From NCBI GenBank assembly GCA_013001575.1, contig JABDMI010000009.1, positions 1 through 32,981 of the forward strand: a stretch of 32,981 nucleotides of DNA, written 5' to 3'. This document shows, piece by piece, positions 1 through 8,576 of the stretch. The notes below the pieces were generated by a model. The model did no database searches. It was given only the letters and a program-made list of their open reading frames with translations, and was not told where the DNA came from. The position numbers and the translations under genes are program-made. The stretch is from Gammaproteobacteria bacterium. GTDB taxonomy: Bacteria > Pseudomonadota > Gammaproteobacteria > Steroidobacterales > JABDMI01. Numbering within the stretch: the first letter of the stretch is position 1; each line of letters starts with the position of its first letter.

Positions 1-278
<278 letters not shown>

Positions 279-321
279 TTAATTTTTGGTCTATTTCACA
301 CCAAGGTGGCATAATTGATGT

Positions 322-356
322 TTAAGCGTCGCATTATCCTTGATAATGAGGCTTAA
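322..356. repeat. Nested inverted repeat between leuS and the ABC transporter gene
   Basis: A perfect 7-bp inverted repeat, CATTATC-CTT-GATAATG (332-348), is flanked by a second pair of arms, TTAAGC (322-327) and GCTTAA (351-356). The motif TTAAGCGT (322-329) recurs in direct orientation at 366-373. It lies between divergent start codons and overlaps the candidate promoter of the ABC gene, so it could be an operator. No regulator is recognised and function is inferred only from position and symmetry. Confidence 0.45.
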
Positions 357-369
357 CGCACCATATTAA
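340..369 (+). promoter_or_regulatory. Candidate sigma-70 promoter of the ABC transporter gene
   Basis: TTGATA (340-345) and TATTAA (364-369) are separated by 18 bp, about 55 bp upstream of the ATG at 425. The -35 matches five of six consensus bases and the -10 is weaker. The -35 overlaps the inverted repeat at 322-356, so a repressor bound there would block it. This comes from motif reading only. Confidence 0.35.
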
Positions 370-424
370 GCGTATCATTTCATCAGTTCGGTCTCACAAC
401 GACCCTCGCACGAATTCCTATTCC

Positions 425-2263
425 ATGTCAGAAAATTCCCAAACCTTCGATCCCAGCCTGGCAACCGAGCAAGCCGAGAGCAGCGAGAGTCAGACGCTCA
501 CGCCAAGCGAAGAGAACAAGCTTAAACTCTCATCCCTGAGCAAACTTTTACAATTCTTGAAGCCCTACCCCAAACAGGTCTTTATTGCTTGCGCCGCCTT
601 GTTATTCACCGCCGGTATCACCCTCGGCATCGGACAGGGCCTGCGTCTGGTGGTGGATAGTGGATTTGCCACAGGCTCATCTGCACAACTGTTGACCTCA
701 ATCCAAGTTCTCGGACTGCTCGCTTTATTGATGACCATTGGTGTTTTTATACGCTTCTATATGATGTCGTGGCTGGGTGAACGTGTGAGTGCCGACATTC
801 GACAACAGGTCTTTGACCATCTGGTGCAGCTGCATCCGAGCTTTTTTGAACTCAATCGCAGCGGCGACATCATGTCACGCCTGACCACCGACACCACATT
901 GTTACAGAATATTATCGGCAGTTCGATCTCAATGGCTTTGCGCAACATTATTATGGTCATTGGCGCATTGATCTTGTTGATCATTACCAACTGGAAACTG
1001 ACCCTGATCATATTTGCCAGCGTCCCATTCATTTTTATCCCGATCTTGTTGTTTGGTAAACGTGTTAGAAAACTATCTCGCGACAGCCAGGACTCCATTG
1101 CCGATGTTGGTACCTATGCGGGCGAGATCATTCAACAAATAAAAACGGTGCAAAGTTTTACTCGCGAAGACCAAGAAAAACTGGCCTTTGGCGTGGAAGT
1201 GACCAAAGCCTTTGATGTGGCCAGAAAACGGATTGCGCAACGGGCATTTTTGATCGCCGCCGTGATCCTTATGGTCTTCGGTGGCCTGTGTGCCATGTTA
1301 TGGGTTGGCGGCAACGGTGTTTTGAATGGCGTCATGAGTGCCGGTGATCTGACCGCGTTCGGTTTTTATGCTTTTCTGGTTGCGTCAGGCATGGGAACAC
1401 TTTCGGAAGCCTACAGCCAGATCTTGCAAGCCATTGGCGCCACCGACCGCTTGATGCAATTAATGCATGCCGATAACGAGATTTTACCACCGGCAAAAGT
1501 CTCTCATGTTGCGAAGGATCTCTCGGCTGAATTGAGCATCGAAAATATCAGCTTTCACTACCCTTCGCGTCCGGAGATTCCGGCCCTGCAAAATTTCTCA
1601 CTCGACATTCCCAATGGCCAGACTCTGGCTCTGGTGGGTCCGTCTGGTGCGGGTAAATCGACAATTTTTGAATTACTGCAACGCTTCTACGATCCACAAC
1701 AAGGATCGATAAGGTTTGGTGGCACGGATATCCGGGAGCTTTCGCCACAGGATCTGCGCCAACAGATTGCTGTGGTTGCCCAACATCCGGCTTTGTTCAC
1801 CGCCGATGTGAGTCATAACATTCGCTACGGTGATTCCAACGCAAGCGATGCACAGGTCATACAAGCCGCCAAGGCCGCCTACGCGCATGAATTCATTCAA
1901 CAGCTTCCGCAAGGCTATGAAAGCTTTTTGGGTGAACAAGGGGTACGATTATCCGGCGGACAAAAACAACGTATTGCCATCGCCCGAGCGATACTAAAAA
2001 ATCCGAGAATTTTGTTATTGGACGAAGCCACCAGTGCGCTGGACACCGAAAGTGAATATCAGGTACAACAGGCCTTGGAAAAACTGATGGAAAACCGCAC
2101 CACAGTGATCATCGCGCACAGACTCTCGACCGTTCTGCACGCCGATACGATTGCCGTTATGGATGAAGGAAAGTTGGTGGCACAAGGAACACATGATGAA
2201 CTCATCGCCTCGAATGCCTTGTATGCAAGACTGGCGGAGTTGCAGTTTAAATCAGGGAGTTGA
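425..2263 (+). CDS. ABC half-transporter, fused membrane and ATPase domains (MsbA/MdlB-like)
   Basis: A 612-residue inner-membrane ABC exporter subunit that would work as a homo- or heterodimer. A polar, Glu/Ser-rich leader of about 35 residues precedes a six-helix ABC type-1 membrane domain (about 50-340). The nucleotide-binding domain (about 368-605) has Walker A GPSGAGKST (405-413), signature LSGGQ (509-513), Walker B ILLLDE (529-534) and the H-loop histidine H565. All catalytic motifs are intact. The family exports lipids, drugs or peptides; the substrate cannot be read from sequence. MsbA itself is possible, but no lpxK neighbour supports lipid A flipping. The gene stands alone on the plus strand, between leuS and the lnt operon. 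No clear terminator is seen in the 35 bp before the converging gene. Confidence 0.9.
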   Translation: MSENSQTFDPSLATEQAESSESQTLTPSEENKLKLSSLSKLLQFLKPYPKQVFIACAALLFTAGITLGIGQGLRLVVDSGFATGSSAQLLTSIQVLGLLALLMTIGVFIRFYMMSWLGERVSADIRQQVFDHLVQLHPSFFELNRSGDIMSRLTTDTTLLQNIIGSSISMALRNIIMVIGALILLIITNWKLTLIIFASVPFIFIPILLFGKRVRKLSRDSQDSIADVGTYAGEIIQQIKTVQSFTREDQEKLAFGVEVTKAFDVARKRIAQRAFLIAAVILMVFGGLCAMLWVGGNGVLNGVMSAGDLTAFGFYAFLVASGMGTLSEAYSQILQAIGATDRLMQLMHADNEILPPAKVSHVAKDLSAELSIENISFHYPSRPEIPALQNFSLDIPNGQTLALVGPSGAGKSTIFELLQRFYDPQQGSIRFGGTDIRELSPQDLRQQIAVVAQHPALFTADVSHNIRYGDSNASDAQVIQAAKAAYAHEFIQQLPQGYESFLGEQGVRLSGGQKQRIAIARAILKNPRILLLDEATSALDTESEYQVQQALEKLMENRTTVIIAHRLSTVLHADTIAVMDEGKLVAQGTHDELIASNALYARLAELQFKSGS

Positions 2264-2298
2264 TTATTAAGAACAGCCTGAACGATTTAATTTTTCGG

Positions 2299-2673
2299 TT
2301 ACAACACCGCATAGGCAATAAAGCCACCGAAGCATACGGCCAGAATTCCGGCGATTCGGACATACGGCGCCATAATTTTAGCGATCCATTCGATCAGTCG
2401 GCGTAAACGATCTCTTCCCATTATTGCTATTGCGATTGCCCCGGCCAGAAATAACCAGCCTAAAACCGTCAGGGTTACCGGATACCTGGATTGTTCGGCA
2501 TACATCAATAACGCGATACCGATCACCAGTCTTACGCCAATAGCGGATACAAACAAAGCCAATGAGTTTGAATAGCGGTTTGCCAGTGTTAACACAATAC
2601 CGGGCTTGACCAAAATAAGCAGACCAACCATTACTACGAAAATTGCAAAAAAAACTAATAGAATATTTAGCAT
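2299..2673 (-). CDS. Small four-helix membrane protein of unknown function
   Basis: A 124-residue, very hydrophobic protein with four likely membrane helices (about 3-23, 40-60, 66-86 and 103-123). A short basic stretch, GRDRLRRLIEW, lies between helices 3 and 4. I do not recognise the family. It begins 7 bp after the lnt stop and is probably the last gene of the miaB-phoH-ybeY-corC-lnt operon, which suggests an envelope role, but nothing in the sequence proves this. It converges on the ABC transporter gene. Confidence 0.7.
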   Translation of the reverse strand: MLNILLVFFAIFVVMVGLLILVKPGIVLTLANRYSNSLALFVSAIGVRLVIGIALLMYAEQSRYPVTLTVLGWLFLAGAIAIAIMGRDRLRRLIEWIAKIMAPYVRIAGILAVCFGGFIAYAVL

Positions 2674-2680
2674 TGTTTTA

Positions 2681-4228
2681 TCACCTGGGTCTGTGTAGCA
2701 GCTTTATAAACAGCAAAAACAGTAAACACAATCCAACGATCATCCAGTTACCCAACATCACAAACGGGGTTGCGCCTTTGACTGGTTGTACCTTTGCACG
2801 CAAGACCTGCGGTTTGAATTGTTCGACAGTCGAGACGATGTTGCCTTTTTTATCAATCACTGCCGTGATGCCGTTATTGGTGGCGCGCAAGATGGGTCGT
2901 TCGGTTTCCAGGGCCCGCATGCGGGTGATCTGTAAGTGCTGATGTGGTGCCAGGGAGCCACCAAACCACGCATCATTGGAAATATTCACCAACAAATACG
3001 CCTGTGGCAACATTGCATTCACCCGATCAGTATACGCATCTTCATAACAAATGAATGCCCCGACCTGAAGATCATTCAATTGCAACACAGGCTGTTTTTT
3101 ACCGCCACGCTTGATGTCACTGTAGGGCAAATTCATCATCCTTAGCCAGTTGCGGATGAACCCGGGCACTGGAAAATACTCACCAAAGGGCACCAGGTGA
3201 TCTTTGTAATAGGCTTGTTCTTTAGACGTATTGAGATCGGAATCGATCACCAACAAACCGTTATAAATATCATCACCATTTTCGTTTGGTAAACGATCCA
3301 GCATTCCAACAAGTAAACTGGTGTCATCACCCAAGCGTGCCTTAACACTATTAAAATATTGCACCACATTTTGGCGCACACTGGGAATTGCGGCTTCCGG
3401 CCACACCATAAGATCGGCGTCGGCGTGCTCCACACTCAAGCGGGCGTACAATTCCATGGTTTTGGGTAATTGTTCGGGTAACCATTTTTTGTCTTGCGAC
3501 ACCCCGCCCTGGATCAGCGCGACACTTATTTCATTGTCAAAATCCACCGTCCACTGAGCCTGATTTAAAAAATAGCCCGACACAAACAAAGCAATCAGCG
3601 ACGCACCCATGCCAATGTTCCAGGTTTTACTCGCTGAAAACATTGAAGGTAATGAAGCGATCACAAACACCCAGACAAAAGTGCAAAAATACACGCCACC
3701 CAGCGGTGCGTAACCGGCGATCGGGGTATCCAGACTTAAATACCCCAAATTCAGCCACGGAAAGCCCGACAAGAACCAGCCACGGATCCATTCCATCAGT
3801 GTCCAGAGTGCGGCGACTACAAATACCCAAGTGAGTCTGGATAACTGCATATGACTGAACCAGCTTGTTAACACATAGCCCAGACCGGAATAGTAAGCCG
3901 CCATAATGCTCACCAAACCCAGCATCACGATCAAGGCCAGCCACACCGGTGCGCCACCAAAAGTGCCAACACTGATGTATGTCCAGTATGAACCGATGAG
4001 AAAAGCCGCAAAGCCATAAATAAATCCGGTGACTTTTGCCTGTTGCGGGGTTTGTTGTTGCCAAAGATATAAAATGGCCGCGACCGACAGCATGGAAGGC
4101 ACTATCAAGTAAAACGGGGCAAACCCGAAAGGCATTATTGCGCCTGCCAGTGCGGCAAACAAACGGGGATGTAGCAGAATTATTGACTGGGTCTTGGCGG
4201 CCAGGTCCTTGCGCGCAGAAACAGTCAC
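2681..4228 (-). CDS. lnt: Apolipoprotein N-acyltransferase Lnt
   Basis: A 515-residue inner-membrane enzyme that N-acylates the N-terminal cysteine of lipoproteins, the last step of lipoprotein maturation in Gram-negative bacteria. The N-terminal half is a bundle of membrane helices (about 18-225); the C-terminal nitrilase-fold domain carries the expected Glu-Lys-Cys triad: E278 in VWPEAA, K342 in YYKDHLVPFGEY and C394 in GAFICYED. The start is GTG at 4228; an in-frame TAG two codons upstream prevents any earlier start. Shine-Dalgarno-like AGGA sits only one base before the GTG, so initiation probably depends on coupling to corC, which ends 3 bp upstream. The two lipoproteins encoded at 14477-17674 would be substrates. 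Confidence 0.96.
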   Translation of the reverse strand: MTVSARKDLAAKTQSIILLHPRLFAALAGAIMPFGFAPFYLIVPSMLSVAAILYLWQQQTPQQAKVTGFIYGFAAFLIGSYWTYISVGTFGGAPVWLALIVMLGLVSIMAAYYSGLGYVLTSWFSHMQLSRLTWVFVVAALWTLMEWIRGWFLSGFPWLNLGYLSLDTPIAGYAPLGGVYFCTFVWVFVIASLPSMFSASKTWNIGMGASLIALFVSGYFLNQAQWTVDFDNEISVALIQGGVSQDKKWLPEQLPKTMELYARLSVEHADADLMVWPEAAIPSVRQNVVQYFNSVKARLGDDTSLLVGMLDRLPNENGDDIYNGLLVIDSDLNTSKEQAYYKDHLVPFGEYFPVPGFIRNWLRMMNLPYSDIKRGGKKQPVLQLNDLQVGAFICYEDAYTDRVNAMLPQAYLLVNISNDAWFGGSLAPHQHLQITRMRALETERPILRATNNGITAVIDKKGNIVSTVEQFKPQVLRAKVQPVKGATPFVMLGNWMIVGLCLLFLLFIKLLHRPR

Positions 4229-4231
4229 GTC

Positions 4232-5146
4232 CTAGAGTTTCAGAGTTTCGTGAGTTATGGTTTTTTCACCCAGTTTGCCGCTACCGTCCACATGACTGAC
4301 CTTTAAGGTGTGGATGCGACGGTTATCGACCTTATACACATGGAAAATAAAATCCTCGAATTCGAGTTCGTCTCCGACCACCGGCATGCGTCCAAGCTCG
4401 GACAAGACCAGACCTCCGATGGTGTCGTAATCCTTGTCTTCCAGTTCAACTTCGAAGTGTTGATTGAAATCTTCAATACGCGTTAGGGCACGCACCGCAT
4501 ACAGGTTTTCACCCTCTTTTAAAATCTCGATATCGTCGGGCACATCGTGTTCATCATCGATGTCTCCGACAATTCGTTCGAGTACATCTTCGATGGTAAT
4601 GAGTCCCGCAACTCCGCCGTATTCGTCCACCACAATGGCCATGTGATTACGACTGGAACGGAATTCAGTGAGTAAGGAATTGAGGCGTTTACTTTCCGGA
4701 ATAAACACCGGCGGACGCAAGCATTCGCGAATATCAAAACTCATGCGCTCGGATTTACCCAGGTATTCCGAAACGAATTTCAACATGTCTTTAGCCAGCA
4801 TGATGCCGACCACTTCATCTTTGTCGTCACCGATCACCGGAAAACGCGAATGTCCGACTTCGATCACCAGACTCAGGATCTGGTCCATTGGCATGTCACG
4901 TTCCAGCACAACCATTTGCGAACGCGGGATCATGATGTCGCGGGCCTGGAGTTCGGCCACTTCGAGCACGCCATCAAGCATGTCATGCACTTCGGCGTTG
5001 ATGCGGCCATCAGCCAGAGCATCGTCAATGTCGCTTTGGAAAGAATCGGTTTGAGAGCCGATATCGCGGGTGAAAAACTTTTTTAGCCGTGACCAGAAAC
5101 CCGTGTGTACGGGTTCGGTCACGCTTATCGAGGGTTCGTCTGGCAT
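4232..5146 (-). CDS. corC: CorC/YbeX-type CBS-domain protein
   Basis: A 304-residue protein of the HlyC/CorC family lacking the N-terminal membrane (DUF21) domain, as in E. coli YbeX. A pair of CBS domains (about 65-200, including ARDIMIPRSQM and VVDEYGGVAGLITIEDVLE) is followed by the C-terminal CorC_HlyC domain (about 215-295, with DYDTIGGLVL). E. coli YbeX was linked to cobalt/magnesium resistance and later to ribosome and RNA metabolism; its exact biochemical role is not settled. It lies between ybeY and lnt, the conserved enterobacterial arrangement, with a 25-bp gap from ybeY and 3 bp to lnt. Confidence 0.93.
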   Translation of the reverse strand: MPDEPSISVTEPVHTGFWSRLKKFFTRDIGSQTDSFQSDIDDALADGRINAEVHDMLDGVLEVAELQARDIMIPRSQMVVLERDMPMDQILSLVIEVGHSRFPVIGDDKDEVVGIMLAKDMLKFVSEYLGKSERMSFDIRECLRPPVFIPESKRLNSLLTEFRSSRNHMAIVVDEYGGVAGLITIEDVLERIVGDIDDEHDVPDDIEILKEGENLYAVRALTRIEDFNQHFEVELEDKDYDTIGGLVLSELGRMPVVGDELEFEDFIFHVYKVDNRRIHTLKVSHVDGSGKLGEKTITHETLKL

Positions 5147-5171
5147 TGCTGCTCTCTTGGGGAAGTCAGGG

Positions 5172-5639
5172 TTAATTTAACTGATAAGGGTCGGGAATGC
5201 CAAGTGCATTCAGGATGCGGATCTCCTCGGCCTCCATGTTGGCTCGCTCATTTTCTTGCTCATGATCCAGCCCCTGGACATGCAAGCAAGCATGCACCAG
5301 CATGTGCGCCCAGCGATGATTGAGGTCTTTTCCATATTTTTCAGCCTCTTGAGCCACAATTTCGGCACAGATCACGATGTCGCCCAGAATATCTATTCCG
5401 CTTCCGGGCGGCACATCGGAGGCAAAACTCAATACATTGGTGGTCTGGTCTTTGTGGCGAAAAACCCGGTTTAAGGTCTGGATTTCCGCAGTATCAACAA
5501 CCCGCAGAGTGAGCTCCAGATGTTGCTTGCCATCGAGTTGTGCCGCTTGCGCCCAATGCTGCAAATCGTCATCGTCAGGAATTTGTTTGAGCAGGTCAGC
5601 GACACTTATTTCGCGCTGCACATTTAAAAGAACGGGCAT
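5172..5639 (-). CDS. ybeY: Endoribonuclease YbeY
   Basis: A 155-residue single-strand-specific endoribonuclease involved in 16S rRNA 3'-end maturation and 70S ribosome quality control. The UPF0054 zinc-binding signature HxxxHxxxxxH is intact as HACLHVQGLDH, with H116, H120 and H126. FRHKDQTTNVLSF and GDIVIC are other family blocks. The length is typical. It sits between phoH and corC, partners in rRNA/RNA metabolism in this conserved cluster. Confidence 0.96.
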   Translation of the reverse strand: MPVLLNVQREISVADLLKQIPDDDDLQHWAQAAQLDGKQHLELTLRVVDTAEIQTLNRVFRHKDQTTNVLSFASDVPPGSGIDILGDIVICAEIVAQEAEKYGKDLNHRWAHMLVHACLHVQGLDHEQENERANMEAEEIRILNALGIPDPYQLN

Positions 5640-5684
5640 GGGATAACGATCACAAAAAAATTAACAGGCTAGGCAAATTTTGGT

Positions 5685-6650
5685 TTAGATTTTATCGTCT
5701 TGCATGGCTTGATGACGCGCATAGGCATTTACCACGCGTTGCACCAGCGGATGTCGGACCACGTCCAGAGATTCAAAATGCGTAATACCCACGGTGTCTT
5801 CATCTTTCAAAACAACCAGAGCTTCAAGCAATCCGGACTTGGTGTGTTTTGGCAGATCGGTCTGGGTTACATCGCCCGTGACCACCGCGCGTGAGCCGTA
5901 ACCTATACGGGTTAAAAACATTTTCATTTGTTCACGCGTGGTATTTTGCGCTTCATCCAGAATGACAAAACTTTCATTCAAGGTGCGGCCACGCATAAAG
6001 GCCAGAGGGGCAACTTCGATGACATTCTTTTCCATCAAGCGCTCAACTTTTTCAAACCCGAGTAATTCGTATAAGGCATCGTACATTGGACGCAAATACG
6101 GATCGATCTTGTCAGCCATATTTCCGGGCAAAAAGCCCAGGCGTTCCCCGGCTTCGACCGCAGGACGTACCAGAACAATGCGACGCACATGCCCACTGTC
6201 GAGGGCATCTACGGCACAGGCTACCGCCAGATAGGTTTTACCGGTTCCGGCCGGGCCAATACCAAAATTCAGGTCACGGGTTTGTATTTGTAAAATGTAA
6301 CGTTTTTGGTTATCACCGCGGGCATGCACTTGTTTGCGTCGGGTTTTGATCGACACTTCGTGCAGCGAGTCACCCTTATTGCGATGCAAGGCCTCTTGAA
6401 TCGATAAATGCACATCTTCGGGATCCAGCACGCCGGTTGCGGCTGTGATATAGAGATCCTCGATCAGGGATTTTACCCGGGTAAGTTTTTTACGTGGACC
6501 CGTAATGGTGAATTCATTACTGCGATTAGTGATCCCGACCTCAAACTGGTCAGAAATCGTCTGGATATTATGGTCGTAAGAACCACACAACAAAGCCAGA
6601 CGCGTGTTGTCTTCAGGTATCAGCGTAAATGTAATTGATGAGTCGGGCAA
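5685..6650 (-). CDS. ybeZ: PhoH-like ATPase (YbeZ)
   Basis: A 321-residue P-loop NTPase of the PhoH family. Walker A is GPAGTGKT (132-139) and Walker B is FVILDEAQN (228-236). An N-terminal region (about 1-100) resembles the KH-like RNA-binding part of the family. PhoH-like proteins are predicted RNA helicases/ATPases and E. coli YbeZ acts with YbeY. It is followed by ybeY after 45 bp and preceded by miaB, as in most gammaproteobacteria. Confidence 0.94.
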   Translation of the reverse strand: MPDSSITFTLIPEDNTRLALLCGSYDHNIQTISDQFEVGITNRSNEFTITGPRKKLTRVKSLIEDLYITAATGVLDPEDVHLSIQEALHRNKGDSLHEVSIKTRRKQVHARGDNQKRYILQIQTRDLNFGIGPAGTGKTYLAVACAVDALDSGHVRRIVLVRPAVEAGERLGFLPGNMADKIDPYLRPMYDALYELLGFEKVERLMEKNVIEVAPLAFMRGRTLNESFVILDEAQNTTREQMKMFLTRIGYGSRAVVTGDVTQTDLPKHTKSGLLEALVVLKDEDTVGITHFESLDVVRHPLVQRVVNAYARHQAMQDDKI

Positions 6651-6706
6651 AATATTTTCTTATGTTATTTTAATTATATGTTTTGATCTGGTCCAGCGCA
6701 TCCTGC

Positions 6707-8056
6707 TCAGGCCGCATCACTTTCAGACTTATAGCTTAGCATGCGTCCGCGCAGAGAGTTAGTCAAAGCCTCGGTAATTTGCACATCCACAAACTGTCCG
6801 ATCAGGCTTTCCGGGCCGTCAAAGTTCACCCAACGGTTATTATCGGTACGTCCCGAGATCTGGTTTTTGTCTTTAACCGAGATTTTTTCCACCAATACCC
6901 GATAGGTTTTACCAAGCATGGAATCGCTGATGGCTCGGGCTTGTTGACTGACGCGCCGTTGCAAAATTTGCAAGCGTTGTTTTTTGGTTTCCATCGGCAC
7001 GTCATCAGGGAGAGACGCAGCCGGTGTGCCTGGACGTTGGCTGTAAATAAAACTGAAGGAGGCATCAAAACCCACATCGGCGATCAGATTCATGGTGCTT
7101 TCAAAATCTTTGTCACTTTCACCCGGGAAACCGATAATGAAATCGGACGACAAACTGATGTCCGGTCGTACTTCTCGCAGTTTGCGAATTTTTTGTTTGT
7201 ATTCAAGCACAGTGTGTTTGCGTTTCATCAGCGACAAGATGAGGTCGGAACCGCTTTGCACCGGCAGATGTAAATAGTTTGCGAGTTTTGGCACTTCGGC
7301 AAAAGCCTGGATCAGCGCGTCGTTAAAATCAACCGGATGCGAGGTGGTGAAATGAATCCGCTCAATACCATCCACGGCTGCCACGTAATGGATCAGGGTG
7401 GCCAGATCGGCAATCGCGCCGTCGTGCATGGGGCCCAAATAGGAATTCACATTTTGCCCAAGCAGATTGATCTCTTTCACGCCCTGTTCGGCCAGCTGCA
7501 CCACTTCGGCGATCACGTCGTCAAAAGGACGCGAGATCTCCTCACCCCGGGTGTAAGGCACCACACAGAAAGTGCAATATTTGCTGCAACCTTCCATAAT
7601 AGAAACAAATGCGGTAGGTCCGTCGGCACGCGGTTCGGGAATGCGATCGAATTTTTCGATTTCCGGGAAACTGATATCCACCACGGCTTTTTTCTTGGCC
7701 TTGGTTTCGGCGATAAGTTCTGGCAAACGGTGTAAAGTTTGCGGTCCAAAAACCACATCCACAAATGGCGCGCGCTTAACAATCGCCTCACCTTCCTGGG
7801 AAGCAACACAACCGCCCACACCAATGACCAGATCGGGCTTATCTTGTTTCCAGTTTTTCCAACGACCGAGTTGCGAAAAGACTTTTTCCTGGGCCTTCTC
7901 ACGGATCGAACAGGTGTTGAGCAGCAACACATCGGCGTCTTCCGGTGTGTCGGTGAGTTCCAGACCATTGGCTGCATTCAGCACATCCGCCATTTTGTCG
8001 GAATCGTACTCGTTCATTTGGCAGCCGTAGGTTTTGATGTAAAGTTTTGCAGTCAT
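6707..8056 (-). CDS. miaB: tRNA-2-methylthio-N6-isopentenyladenosine synthase MiaB
   Basis: A 449-residue radical-SAM methylthiotransferase that adds the 2-methylthio group to i6A37 in tRNAs reading UNN codons. The N-terminal UPF0004 domain has the three cluster cysteines C12, C49 and C83. The radical-SAM motif CxxxCxxC is C157, C161 and C164, in [19 protein letters not shown]-terminal TRAM domain (about 383-445) ends the protein. The start [19 protein letters not shown] aligns with the E. coli protein. It is the first gene of the minus-strand operon running to 2299. No well-formed promoter is evident upstream. Confidence 0.97.
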   Translation of the reverse strand: MTAKLYIKTYGCQMNEYDSDKMADVLNAANGLELTDTPEDADVLLLNTCSIREKAQEKVFSQLGRWKNWKQDKPDLVIGVGGCVASQEGEAIVKRAPFVDVVFGPQTLHRLPELIAETKAKKKAVVDISFPEIEKFDRIPEPRADGPTAFVSIMEGCSKYCTFCVVPYTRGEEISRPFDDVIAEVVQLAEQGVKEINLLGQNVNSYLGPMHDGAIADLATLIHYVAAVDGIERIHFTTSHPVDFNDALIQAFAEVPKLANYLHLPVQSGSDLILSLMKRKHTVLEYKQKIRKLREVRPDISLSSDFIIGFPGESDKDFESTMNLIADVGFDASFSFIYSQRPGTPAASLPDDVPMETKKQRLQILQRRVSQQARAISDSMLGKTYRVLVEKISVKDKNQISGRTDNNRWVNFDGPESLIGQFVDVQITEALTNSLRGRMLSYKSESDAA

Positions 8057-8468
8057 TTTCGGTTTCTAATGGTCTCGGAGCATTCTGCTCAAAATAGCCG
8101 CGTATTTTAGCATTTTTACCACAATAAAGTTCTGAAAAACCTGCCAATTAAATAGAAAACCGCCACCTGCTGAAATTTAGCTGGTCCATTAGTGTCTATC
8201 AGCAAAAAAATGATGGTGGCTAAAATGCAATATCTATCTGAGTAACTAACTACAGCCCCAATTGAGTGTGTGCATGTGGCATAGGTCAACCTGGGGTACA
8301 AAAAAAATAACAAATAAACGACCCGGAGAAGGCTTTGTAGGGTTCATCTGACTTGGGCTCTTGTGTGTCTCCAATTGGCTACGATTTACAAAAAATGGGA
8401 TCAGAGTGTATTTTTAAATAGTTAAATATATACGTGTTTCCCGGTTATCGAAACGCAACCGTTCTATT

Positions 8469-8485
8469 GATAGGAATTATCTATC
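8469..8485. promoter_or_regulatory. Candidate OxyR-type half-site upstream of katG
   Basis: The perfect inverted repeat GATAG-N7-CTATC includes ATAG-N7-CTAT, the spacing of one half of the OxyR recognition pattern (ATAG-N7-CTAT-N7-ATAG-N7-CTAT). The second half is not recognisable at the expected distance on either side. It is centred about 100 bp upstream of the katG ATG and about 65 bp upstream of the inferred transcription start. Peroxide-responsive control of katG by OxyR is well known in gammaproteobacteria, so the assignment is plausible but unproven. Confidence 0.5.
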
Positions 8486-8505
8486 GTAAATCACAATAAA
8501 ATCAA

Positions 8506-8535
8506 TTGGCTCTATAAGTAAAAAGAGCTTATAGT
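8506..8535 (+). promoter_or_regulatory. Candidate katG promoter overlapping a second inverted repeat
   Basis: TTGGCT (8506-8511) and TATAGT (8530-8535) are 18 bp apart, with an inferred start near 8542. Inside the promoter lies the perfect inverted repeat CTATAAG-N9-CTTATAG (8512-8518 and 8528-8534), covering the spacer and the -10. TATAAG at 8513-8518 is an alternative -10 but lacks a good -35. A weak -35 fits an activator-dependent promoter; the repeat over the -10 would fit a repressor. Confidence 0.4.
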
Positions 8536-8576
8536 CAGACTGTTAATCATTCACATCGTCCAATGAGGAACTCATT

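Larger units (their letters stand above)
8057..8576. other. Largest non-coding gap, between divergent miaB and katG
   Basis: This 520-bp AT-rich stretch separates two divergent genes. The katG-proximal part (8460-8576) holds two perfect inverted repeats and a candidate promoter, listed separately. The 9-mer CAATTGGCT occurs twice in direct orientation (8372-8380 and 8503-8511). The rest shows no tRNA, no convincing ORF and no terminator. A 65-codon minus-strand frame at 8116-8313 starts with TTG, has no ribosome binding site, and is not credible. Confidence 0.6.

Noticed and set aside
2643-2942. A 99-codon plus-strand frame over the lnt 3' end
   Set aside because: It lies antisense to a clearly real lnt gene and shows no recognisable protein character. 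Many similar long antisense frames over katG, uvrA, miaB and ribosomal genes were rejected for the same reason.
8116-8313. A 65-codon minus-strand frame in the miaB-katG gap
   Set aside because: It starts with TTG, has no ribosome binding site, and its sequence resembles no known protein. The gap looks regulatory.
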